Of a stretch of 64,000 bases of DNA, positions 20,601-32,600 are shown in pieces; positions within the stretch are counted from its first letter, which is position 1; every line of letters starts with the position of its first letter. This DNA comes from Leuctra nigra (taxonomy: Eukaryota > Arthropoda > Insecta > Plecoptera > Leuctridae), in the NCBI GenBank assembly GCA_934045905.1, contig OW203761.1:36594321-36658320 (forward strand), read 5' to 3'. Both the position numbers and the translations under genes were made by a program. Below the pieces are notes generated by a model. It was not told the origin of the DNA, ran no database searches, and was given only the letters and a program-made list of their open reading frames with translations.

Positions 20601-23600
20601 CAAAACAACTGCCCTCGCCGGGAACGATCTCGTGGGTAGGAATGCCAGCCGGTCCCTGGAACGGCCGAAGAGTGGTGAAACCCTCCGCAGAACCGCCCAT
20701 GCCGTCAACGTGAGTGGAATGTTCCATATCAACGAATGGAGCTTTAGTGAGGTCCTCGGTGATGAACGGCGCTTGCGTAGAATCGTCAGAGGCCATTGGT
20801 TTGTTGCCAGCACCAGATATGATCGAGTGTATTAGACCGACAACATGATCGAACTCTGATTGGACGGATCCATTCGTTGTTTCATCATCAGTTGTTGGAA
20901 CGGGTTGCTTCTGTCCCTCGTCAGATTCTGGTTTATAGACAGGTGCTCCAGTCTGTTCCTCCTCTTCATGTTTATCATCAGATTCTGGCACATGGGTAGG
21001 TGCTATGGTATGTTCTTCCTCCTTATGTTCTTCTTCAGATCCTGGTTTATGGACGGGTGCTCCGGTATGCTCCTCCTCCTTATGTTCTTCGTCAGATTCT
21101 GGTTTATGGACGGGTGCTCCGGTATGCTCCTCCTCCTTATGTTCTTCGTCAGATTCTGGTTTATGGACGGGTGCTCCAGTATGCTCTTCCTCCTTATGTT
21201 CTTCGTCAGATTCTGGTTTATGGATGGGCGCTCCAGTATGCTCTTCCTCCTTATGTTCTTCGTCAGATTCTGGTTTATGGACGGGTGCTCCAGTATGCTC
21301 TTCCTCCTTATGTTCTTCGTCAGATTCTGGTTTATGGACGGGCGCTCCAGTATGCTCTTCCTCCTTTTGTTCTTCGTCAGATTCTGGTTTATGGACGGGT
21401 GCTCCGGTATGCTCCTCCTCCTTATGTTCTTCGTCAGATTCTGGTTTATGGACGGGCGCTCCAGTATGCTCTTCCTCCTTTTGTTCTTCGTCAGATTCTG
21501 GTTTATGGACGGGTGCTCCGGTATGCTCCTCCTCCTTATGTTCTTCGTCAGATTCTGGTTTATGGACGGGCGCTCCAGTATGCTCTTCCTCCTTATGTTC
21601 TTCGTCAGATTCTGGTTTATGGACGGGCGCTCCAGTATGCTCTTCCTCCTTATGTTCTTCGTCAGATTCTGGTTTATGGACGGGTGCTCCGGTATGCTCC
21701 TCCTCCTTATGTTCTTCGTCAGATTCTGGTTTATTAACGGGTGCTCCGGTATGCTCCTCCTCCTTGTGTTCTTCGTCAGATTCTGGTTTATTAACGGGTG
21801 CTCCGGTATGCTCCTCCTCCTTATATTCTTCGTCAGATTCTGGTTTATTAACGGGTGCTCCGGTATGCTCCTCCTCCTTGTGTTCTTCATCAGATTCTGG
21901 TTTATGGACGGGTGCTCCGGTATGCTCCTCCTTATGTTCTTCGTCAGATTCTGGTTTATGGACGGGTGCTCCAGTATGCTCCTCCTCCTTGTGTTCTTCG
22001 TCAGATTCTGGTTTATTAACGGGTGCTCCGGTATGCTCTTCCTCCTTATGTTCTTCGTCAGATTCAGGTTTATAAACAGGTGCTCCAGTATGCTCCTCCT
22101 CCTTGTGTTCTTCGTCAGATTCTGGTTTACGGACGGGTGCTCCGGTATGCTCCTCCTCCTTATGTTCTTCGTCAGATTCTGGTTTATTAACGGGTGCTCC
22201 GGTATGCTCCTCCTCCTTATGTGCTTCATCAGATTCTGGTTTATGGACGGGTGCTCCGGTATGCTCCTCCTCCTTATGTTCTTCGTCAGATTCTGGTTTA
22301 TGGACGGGTGCTCCGGTATGCTCCTCCTCCTTATGTTCTTCGTCAGATTCTGGTTTATTAACGGGTGCTCCGGTATGATCTTCCTCCTTATGTTCTTCGT
22401 CAGATTCTGGTTTATTAACGGGTGTTCCAGTATGCTCCTCCTCCTTATGTGCTTTATCAGATTCTGGTTTATGGACGGGTGCTCCGGTATGCTCCTCCTC
22501 CTTATGTTCTTCGTCAGATTCTGGTTTATTAACGGGTGCTCCGGTATGATCTTCCTCCTTATGTTCTTCGTCAGATTCTGGTTTATTAACGGGTGTTCCG
22601 GTATGCTCCTCCTCCTTATGTGCTTCATCAGATTCTGGTTTATGGACGGGTGCTCCGGTATGCTCTTCCTCCTTATGTTCTTCGTCAGATTCTGGTTTAT
22701 AGACAGGTGCTCCGGTATGATCTTCCTCCTTATGTTCTTCGTCAGATTCTGGTTTATTAACGGGTGCTCCGGTATGCTCTTCCTCCTTATGTTCTTCGTC
22801 GGATTCAGGTTTATAAACAGGTGCTCCAGTATGTTCCTCCTCTTTGTGTTGTTCATCAGATTCGGGCTTTTGAATTGGTGAATTGGTATGCTCCTCCATT
22901 ACCACTTTATGTTCTTCATCAGAATCTGGTTTATGGACGGGTGCTCCGGCATGCTCCTCCTCCTTATGTGCTTCATCAGATTCTGGTTTATGGACGGGTG
23001 CTCCGGTATGTTCTTCCTCCTTATGTTCTTCGTCAGTTTCTGGTTTATTTACGGGTGCTCCGGTATGCTCCTCCTCCTTATGTGCTTCATCAGATTCTGG
23101 TTCATGGACGGGTGCTCCGGTATGTTCTTCCTCCTTAACGGGTGCACCGGTATGTTCTTCCTCCTTATGTTCTTCGTCAGTTTCTGGTTTATGGACGGGT
23201 GCTCCGGTATGCTCCTCTTCCTTATGTGCTTCATCAGATTCTGGTTTCTGGACGGGTGCTCCGGTATGCTCTTCCTCCTTATGTTCTTCATCAGATTCTG
23301 GTTTATGGACGGGTGCTCCGGTATGTTCTTCCTCCTTATGTTCTTCGTCAGTTTCTGGTTTATGGACGGGTGCTCCGGTATGCTCCTCCTCCTTATGTTC
23401 TTCATCAGATTCTGGTTTATGGATGGGGGCTCCTGTATGACCTTCCTCTTTATGCTCTTCATCGGACACTTCTTCTGGTTTCGACGATATTTCGTTGTCA
23501 GTGACAGGCTCTTCAGAGCCATCAAACTGTCCTCGCACAGGCAAGATAGCTTCGGTCGTTAGCTCGATGGGTTCTTCAGTGGTTTCAGTTGGTTTCTTGT

Positions 23601-26600
23601 CGAAGGGAATGTTCGTTGGGAAGATTTGCTCGACAACGGCGTTCTCCTCATCGTCTTGATTAGCTGGTTTCTCCTCTGGTTTGTGAGCGTCTTCTGGCTT
23701 CTGCTCTGGTTTGTCCTGAGACGTCTGGTCGTGCTCTGGCTTCTCCTCGGGCTTCGAGTTAAGATCGACGGTCTTGTCCGCGAAGTCCTGCCCGTGCTCG
23801 AGATCTGATTCGTCGTCGTCGACATGGTTGGCCGCGGCGTTCTCGGTCGTTCCCTTGTCACCGTTCTCGTTGTCTACAGAAATCAACATACAGAGTTAGT
23901 TGTTTGACAATTATACCCATTTCATACTTAATCGAAAATCATGGATCGCAAGTCAGTATGCGTCTTTCAAACTCCATTATTTTTATCAACGTGTCTTGTT
24001 TATGTGTCAAATGCACGCTGGAATTATGTCTATCTTTGTTTTCTGTGTGTTATTTAAATTCCACAAATTATTTTGGTTAATGTATTTGACATAGCCCAGC
24101 TTTGGGTTCATTTAGTTTTAGTGAACTACTTGACAATCATATTTTGTCTTTTGAGTATGCTGTATAGAGAAGGTGGTTAGTCACTTTTTGAGTTTTTCAG
24201 TGTTTTATTATGGCATTTTTCTTTGAATTACGTCAGCATTGATTATGAAAAGCCATTTTGAACATACATTCTGAATATTAAATGTAACATTCTCTTCTAC
24301 CATTTATACAGTCAAAAAATTTAACGGCAGTGTTACGAGAATTTGTAATTGAACACATTTTATTGAATTTTAGAAAATCATATTCAGTGCTGGCAAAAAT
24401 TATTTGCAAAAATGCAACAATTTACACTTAAAACCCGTTTCAATGCACATGTAAAGCGTAATACAACTACAGGTATTCTCTACAGTAGTGGTTGTATTTG
24501 GAAAGCAGAACAAGCGGTACAAAAGCTAAGCCAAGACACATGCCCACATTGCCTGCCCTAAAGCTTGGTTTTCCGAATACAATCATACCGTCGGAATGAG
24601 TGTCATGTTTGCGATCAGCTCGTTCGCCCTCTTGTGGCTTGGCATCTGAAATGAGAAGAGTCTCTCTAAGCTACCATGCTGCAAGTGCAATGTGCTATCA
24701 AGTGTGCGGTGCGGTACGTGCGTGTGGTGCGTAGAGTGAGAGTTATGCAGTGCGTATATCAAGTTGACAGGTTTCAGAAGTAGTATTTATTGAACGAAGT
24801 ACTAGTTTGGAGCTCAGCGCCCATGAACTTCATAAAAGTTAATATAATATTGTTGATTATTTACTATATTTTTATACGTCAGATTTGTTTAAATTGATCA
24901 GTATATTAGTTAGACTAGCAATTGTTACGTAAAATTATTGCCCTGGTACATAAGTTTAATAAGCGTTACTATTACTAATTATAAATTAGAATGTTTCCTA
25001 TTCGGTGTTTAAGTTGAATTATTTATTATAATGAAATAGTTAGTGCCTCCAAAGTGTAGGAATTTATACGGATTTTAAAATAATTGATATTTTTCAACTG
25101 AAGAGAACAGGATCATAAACAATCGAAGAATCTTGAAGAGGAAATCTCACGATCTGAAAAATAAGTATCCCGAAATCCTTGACCAGCAGCACTTGAGTCA
25201 GTCCCGTTCTCTTCCAGATGCGTTGAATCTCGCGTCATAAGATGAGACCTTAAGACCAACTCACCACACTCGTACTGCTCTGGGCAGCACTGTCCGGCTT
25301 GCGGCTTGACCGCCGTGCAGTTCTTGCCCTCGTGCTCCAACGGCGTCCCACAGTCCTGCACGGCGCACACGATGTCGCCGCGCATGCAGTAGCAGTGCTC
25401 GCAGGGCTGAGGCGTCGCGATGCGCGCGCCGTCGCCGTACACCTCGTCGTTGAAGCGGCACTCCAGAGGGCCGGGCGTCGTGGTGGTCAGGACCAGTCCG
25501 GGAGTCGGGCGGACGGTTGTGTCCAGTTCGTACGAGCCCTGGTAGTCTGAGGGGCAACAACATACTCGTCAAAACACGGCAGAGGAAGCGCGTACTGTGA
25601 TTAGAACCGGTATAATTGTCCGAGAAATATAATCATAAAATATAACTATCCTTATTACAACATATACTCTTGTTATATGCGCATTAGATTTTATCAGCCT
25701 GATAAATGTTTTCGAGAGCCGGTTTAATACCAACTTTTGCAATTATCTAGTATATTATGGAAATGCAAGTTGGTTTGTGGTACTGCCGTGCCCAAGTCTC
25801 GGTAACTAATAAGTAGAAATGCTGCTATGCAAATGCTATTTATATCCAGGATATTGAATGCACCTACCACAATCGTATCTGACCGGACAGCAAACACCTG
25901 CCTCGTAGATGGGTCTGCAGCCCTCGACGTGGAGTGTGCACTCTTGCATCACACATGCAGTCATGTTGCGGATGCAGTAGCAGAGCTCGCACGGCTTCAT
26001 GGGGTTGCCGGGTACCTGTTGAACATCGACAACACATCACACATGCAGTCATGTTGCGGATGCAGTAGCAGAGCTCGCACGGCTTCATGGGGTTGCCGGG
26101 TACCTGTTGAACATCGACAACACATCACACATGCAGTCATGTTGCGGATGCAGTAGCAGAGCTCGCACGGCTTCATCGGGTTGCCGGGTACCTGTTGAAC
26201 ATCGACAACACATCACACATGCAGTCATGTTGCGGATGCAGTAGCAGAGCTCGCACGGCTTCATCGGGTTGCCGGGTACCTGTTGAACATCGACAACACA
26301 TCACACATGCAGTCATGTTGCGGATGCAGTAGCAGAGCTCGCACGGCTTCATCGGGTTGCCGGGTACCTGTTGAACATCGACAACACATCACACATGCAG
26401 TCATGTTGCGGATGCAGTAGCAGAGCTCGCACGGCTTCATCGGGTTGCCGGGTACCTGTTGAACATCGACAACACATCACACATGCAGTCATGTTGCGGA
26501 TGCAGTAGCAGAGCTCGCACGGCTTCATGGGGTTGCCGGGTACCTGTTGAACATCGACAACACATCACACATGCAGTCATGTTGCGGATGCAGTAGCAGA

Positions 26601-29600
26601 GCTCGCACGGCTTCATGGGGTTGCCGGGTACCTGTTGAACATCGACAACACATCACACATGCAGTCATGTTGCGGATGCAGTAGCAGAGCTCGCACGGCT
26701 TCATCGGGTTGCCGGGTACCTGTTGAACATCGACAACACATCACACATGCAGTCATGTTGCGGATGCAGTAGCAGAGCTCGCACGGCTTCATGGGGTTGC
26801 CGGGTACCTGTTGAACATCGACAACACATCACACATGCAGTAATGTTGCGGATGCAGTAGCAGAGCTCGCACGGCTTCATGGGGTTGCCGGGTACCTGTT
26901 GAACATCGACAACACATCACACATGCAGTCATGTTGCGGATGCAGTAGCAGAGCTCGCACGGCTTCATGGGGTTGCCGGGTACCTGTTGATCATCGACAA
27001 CATCACACAACTGTCCGGAGACGATTCGACAAGCGTCGGGATCATGTGTTTTCCTTTACGTTTGAATCAGGAAGTCTGAGGATAATAGTTCGGATTGTTT
27101 CTCAAGTTCGTAAGAAGACGTTGAAAGAAAAAGTAGGATTTCCCCTAAAGGTTTAGTAGTCGACAGATTTGCGGACGCCGCGAAGATGATTGTCCCGCGA
27201 GTGCGAATCTAACAGTTCAATCGAGCAAAGCAGAGCGGACGTGTCTTGTATACGGACACGGACGTGTCGACGTGACTTCCTACCTGAGCGCCGTCGGTGA
27301 AGAACGTGTCCTCGATCGTGCAGCCGTAGTTGTCGCGGTGTCCGACGGCCGTCGAGCCGGTGGGCGCCGGCGTCGTCGGTATCGTCGTCGAGCTCGTCAG
27401 GAGTTGCACCGGCACTGAAACATGCCACAGGTGTCAAATCTACCGACATGTTAATAAAAGACGTTCAAATACAAACATTACATGCGGTTATCTATTTTTT
27501 TTTAATTTTGATTTAATAGTTTCGTTTTGTTATTTGTAATATGCTACTCTTATTTCAACCATTTCCAATAATTGACAATTGTTGTGAATTTTAAATGTTA
27601 TAAATTCCCAATAATTAGTGATTTTATTATACTGGATAATTTCTTTTTTTAATAACTGATTGTATATCATTGTTTGGTGTATTAAAACTAAACGACACGA
27701 AACGAAATAGATTTAATACATCTAGGTGTTGCATGCACATAGAAATGTTTTAAAGAGATTGTAAAAAATCCAATTCCTGGTTCATTCAGGTCTGCTAATA
27801 ACTTCAGTCGTGACGAACAGTTTTGTTCGATTTTCGTCTACTGGTATATGATCAGCTCCTAAGAAATACAGAAAGAAGCATTTTCGTAAATTCCTTTTCC
27901 AACTCCTCTTACCTTCCGGGCAAGTGATGACTGGACAACATTGATCAGGTCGTTTCTCAATCTTGCAGTCTTGACCGATCGCTTTGGTGAACGGACAGAC
28001 CCTCAAGTAGCACATTAGCATACGATTATGACAGGTGCAATTGAGACACGGTTCATTTGTGACGATCCGATCGCCTTCGCCGTAATGTTGGAAGTTGTAA
28101 TAGCATCCTCCCACACCTGCAACACACATCAATCATCATTCACGAGATGCAAGAGTCAATGATCCTGTTTGCAGACTCCCAGGCATCCAGTCAAACACGT
28201 GAATCCATACAGTTTATTACACCAAACGTGTGCTCACCGGTTAAAATAATAAAACAATATAATGCAATAATTACTAATTAAATGTGATTACATGTGATGA
28301 TAATAAAATGGAATTGCACATAGAGGAATTTCGTTCAAACATAAACGAAAACAATTACTGTCGGTGGTTTTTATTTCACCTCTGGTTGTAAATGACAGCA
28401 TTCCATGAAGTATTGCAGTGTAAACGACCGAAGTTGAAACGGAAAGTAATCATAGCGTAACCTGTTAATCGCTGTTTTTTTTCTTAACAGAAAAAGGAAG
28501 AAGTAAGATTTTGGCTCTATAATTGTAAAAATTGGTTTGGTGAACATCGCCATCGTAATTGCTCGATAATAACAGTTGATCCAAGGTCGGGAGTAGCAAA
28601 AAACCAGAGTCAATCTCAGGGATAATAAAGAGTTCATATCATCTTTAAGATGCAAAATAGTAAGTTCTGCCGCTATTTAAAGCCAGGTGGATAGAATTCA
28701 AAAGACCATCGACTCCTCCCCTCCGACAGTGATCACCAAAACCACAATTCAAACCCTCTGGCTTCGAAAACTGACTTCGCAACTCCTGAATAATACCCGT
28801 ATCTGATGTCCAGAGACGAAAAATTTGAATATAAATCTATTCCTTCTCGCGATAAGCCCGAAGAAAAGAAGACCCGAAGAAGACCTCGACCTGAAGAATC
28901 GCCAGCGGCCTAGAAGACAGCAGGTCTCCACTAAGATACGTCGAAACCAATCGATTTCGACGAAATATGATTTCACAAGTGTTGTAATTAGATGTCTATT
29001 ATTGCCGTGATATGAGTGAAGTTGTTGTGTGTTGAACTTGAGGTCAATGGACCATCTTGGAGGCCTGCAGACGGCTTCCCTACATCCTGTGCTAGAGCGA
29101 TGGCGTCCATGGTGTGAACACCACGTTGAGGCCAATACTCTCGGCACAACGGGCGTGGGAAATCGGAGAAGAAATAGCGACAAAAACGCATTACATCGAA
29201 ATAATAACTAGATTGAGATGGAGGTTTTCTATGATCAGAAGCAATAGTTGCACCACGTTCGAGCGATCGATCTTGTCTTGGTGTTCAGGAAGGAGTTGTG
29301 AAGAGGAGGCGAGGCAACCTTGGCCTCCTAGAGTGCGAATTACCAGATATAAGTGGAAGGAGAGTTTCTCAACAATTTACTTCTTTTACAGATTACCGAA
29401 AGGCCCGTTGAATTCACAAGTACGTGGTTTTATGAAAGGTGTTAAACATTTTTCCGACATGTGTACCGAAAAATCGAAAGTTCCCATCATCATGCATAAA
29501 AAAATAAAAGTAAAGCAGCATTTTAATTTTATACAAATTCATATACCTAGACTCAAGAATATTAAAAATACACTTTTGCTATTGTAGTATGAGAAGCACG

Positions 29601-32600
29601 CGGTTATTATAACGGAAACTTAATTTTAATTAACATTCCTAATATTAAAATTTAAAAAATTATGTTTGAGAGTGCAATATGTATGTATGAACTGGAGTAT
29701 TTTACAACTTCTGTCGTAAATACATCAATGGAAACAATAATTGGAAGAACTTGATGTCATAAGATTTGTGATGGATTGCGATCCCATATTATTGTGAATT
29801 TTAGAAGCGAAATTTATATAAAAATAGAAAATCAATATTCAAGAAGTAAACACAAATTAGTAGCATCGTGCCTCCTCTTCGTAAATTTAAAAACCGCTCC
29901 AGCCCCTCCCCCAGTTATTAGGTTATAATTAATATCTCATTAAAAACATGATGGCAACTACCTATCTATTGATTATTTTTAGCAGGCAGTTATCTAATGA
30001 ATGATTGCCCCAGTCAGTTTGTGAAACGTGTCGTGAAAACTGAAACACTTACCGTAAAAGTCGTCAACCTGCTGCTGTCCGTGTGGCGCTGAAAAAAACA
30101 AACAGGAACTTGTTATAGTTAATTCATCATCCAGGAAACAGAACCTCTATTGTTCTGAGCTGAAGAAAACCGCATTGCATCGTGAGACCATCCGATCTGG
30201 CATCGCACAACAATCATATCATGCGCGCGAGTTTATTACTTTTATTAGTTGCTCTCTTCGTATTGTTAATGAAACTGCACAATTCATCAGCAGGTAATCA
30301 CAATATCATGGTTGTGGTGAAGAAGATTAGTTGCAAGTAAGGAAATGATCAAGGATCATGGATTATACTGTTTTATAATTAATATAATATAAACTAGAAA
30401 AATATTATAATAAATCACAATATTTAACAAGATTCTTGCAATTTTAAGCCCTTCACCAATTTTTAATAAATCATCTATACATGTTATACATTGATATAAA
30501 TTTGCTGCAATTTTGTGTAATTTCTTTTAAAATGTGAGTTCGATTCACTATAGTTTAGTTTGTATTTTGTAGGGAATGGGTCACCCCCGCCCACCGCATT
30601 TATTTTAAAATTTGTCTGGAATATTTGTTGAATAACTATTTTATTGTACCCCAACAAACCTTACTAAATGAACATTATGAAGATTGGAGTAGAATCAGCT
30701 CTCTGTCCAAATCATATTCACCCTTCCTAATGCATAGTGATTGGGGGAAGGATGTAAATGCCAATCGGATCTCATTCTCGAGGACTAAGCCTCCTCATCT
30801 CAGCCTCGATTGTCATTCGCAACTCATTAGAGTAATGCATGTTGTTAGGGAGGAGTGGGTGCTCACATGTGCCTATCTGCAAACATCCTTGCTTTTAAAC
30901 ATAATGAGCGAACCAACAACAATGCTCTGCTATAACAAAGATTCATTGAATCTGAGTCATTGAGACGAGCTCGCTACAGGAGATGTGGTCCATCTCATCT
31001 CACAGATCTCACGATTGCGATAAGAGGCGAGAAACAGAGATGCACCGATGGTTTACCTTCGCAGGTAATTTGCGAGCAAAATAAACTATACGCTTCGGCT
31101 CTAATTGGAAGAAATAATTTGGCCTTCGTGCGATCAATGCGCACAGATAATACACCTCGGCTTTTAAGATATTTTATTTTATCACGTTTCAGTATCTAAT
31201 ATTAATTGTCTTTAGTTGCCACCTGCATATTATTCATTTCAAGGATTTGCTTTAGATTCAATAAGAATATGAAGTGCATTCAACAACAATGAATAGATTA
31301 CTAAATTTATGAGTTGGAGATCTAAGAAATTAGTTTCCGTTTCTATTTGATTAATTAAAGTGGGCAAAGAACCAACAAAGACAAATGAGCTGCTGCATGC
31401 TTTCTCTCCTAATATAAAATGTTTTTCAACGATCATCCCTTTTTGCGTAATTCTTTAAAATGTCAAGTTACTGTGCAACTGCTCTACAACTCCTCGCTCT
31501 GAATATAGATATTATAATTTATCAAGTCTATTGTGGTCAGCATAAATCTTATTAAATAATGAAATATGCATGCCGCAGGACAAGAAACCCACACCTTGTT
31601 TTAATCTTGTCGGTGGACGACACCCGCGCTGACCGAATCAAGATGTCACCATGAGAAACGCAAGAGATAAATCGTCGGCGACTTCCATGGGAGGTCGTTA
31701 TGTCATTGCGGAAGAATTCCGTCTCGAAGTGCAACGTCTCTAGTACGTGGGTGAGTTTTACTATTGGGTGTTACAGCACTGAAGAAGTCGGCTATGAAGA
31801 TTCTTCGTGGGTGCCAAAAGCTATTCGAAGGTCGACTTACTTGGCCAGTGTCCAGGCTACCAACAAAATCCCACCTGAAAATATCTCGCTCTTTACGATT
31901 GTGGGTCAAAAGTTGAACGGAGGCGCGTGGACGACGGATTGACGAATGACAATTATCGCCATAGTCAAGTTGACGATTTACTTTAGACATCTTTTTTTCG
32001 AATTTTCAGTTAAAAGTTATGTTTTAATCGTAACGAATGTCTTATTATAAAAAAAAGTTTGTGTGCTCCTTCCTCCACTTTAAGCATATTTTCACACAAA
32101 AAATTAAATTTTCAATTTTATTTTGGTATAAAAAGTGTTTTTGATTTTATAAATTCTAAAATACACTCGCTGTTCAAGCATTTCATTGTATATAATAGAT
32201 GTACAAACTTATTTTCAAATAAATTCATATTTGGGGTTCTCCGTACCTTCCTTAGCTGTCACATAAAACGCGCCTAGCCTGTACATTGACTTCTCGCTGT
32301 GTGTCTTGCGTGCTCATTCACTGTGTCTTGCGTTCAACGTGTGTAGTTGTGTTGACGCATCAGACTCTCGACATGGGAGAGTAACGTTTAATCATTTTTA
32401 ACCTTGCCTCGTTTTCTCGCAGAGTTCATTAACAGCTAATAGGTTTGGTGTACAATTCTAGCGGATTGCATTTTATAAAGCGCGGGAGATTCCTAGCGGT
32501 CTTCGAGCGCACGGGAAAGAATCTCAACTGATTGTCAACTAAACGCAATCAAGATGGTATTAGATTCATAATTACTATAATTATCGCACATAAGAATATG

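Noticed and set aside
20860..22881. Plus-strand 673-codon frame, and other long frames on both strands over 20.8-23.6 kb
   Set aside because: They lie on top of the 57-bp coding repeat. A repeat unit with no stop in a frame opens that frame for its whole length; the translated text is a monotonous hydrophobic repeat with no independent support.
25868..26985. CRISPR-like array
   Set aside because: The units are direct tandem copies without unique spacers, in an animal gene, and each matches an exon-intron border.
26789..27010. 73-codon frame inside the 88-bp array
   Set aside because: It is the frame-shifting read-through of array units, not a separate gene.
29114..29587. 157-codon plus-strand frame in a tenectin intron
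   Set aside because: Not recognisable and lacks coding features, although an old transposon fragment cannot be excluded.
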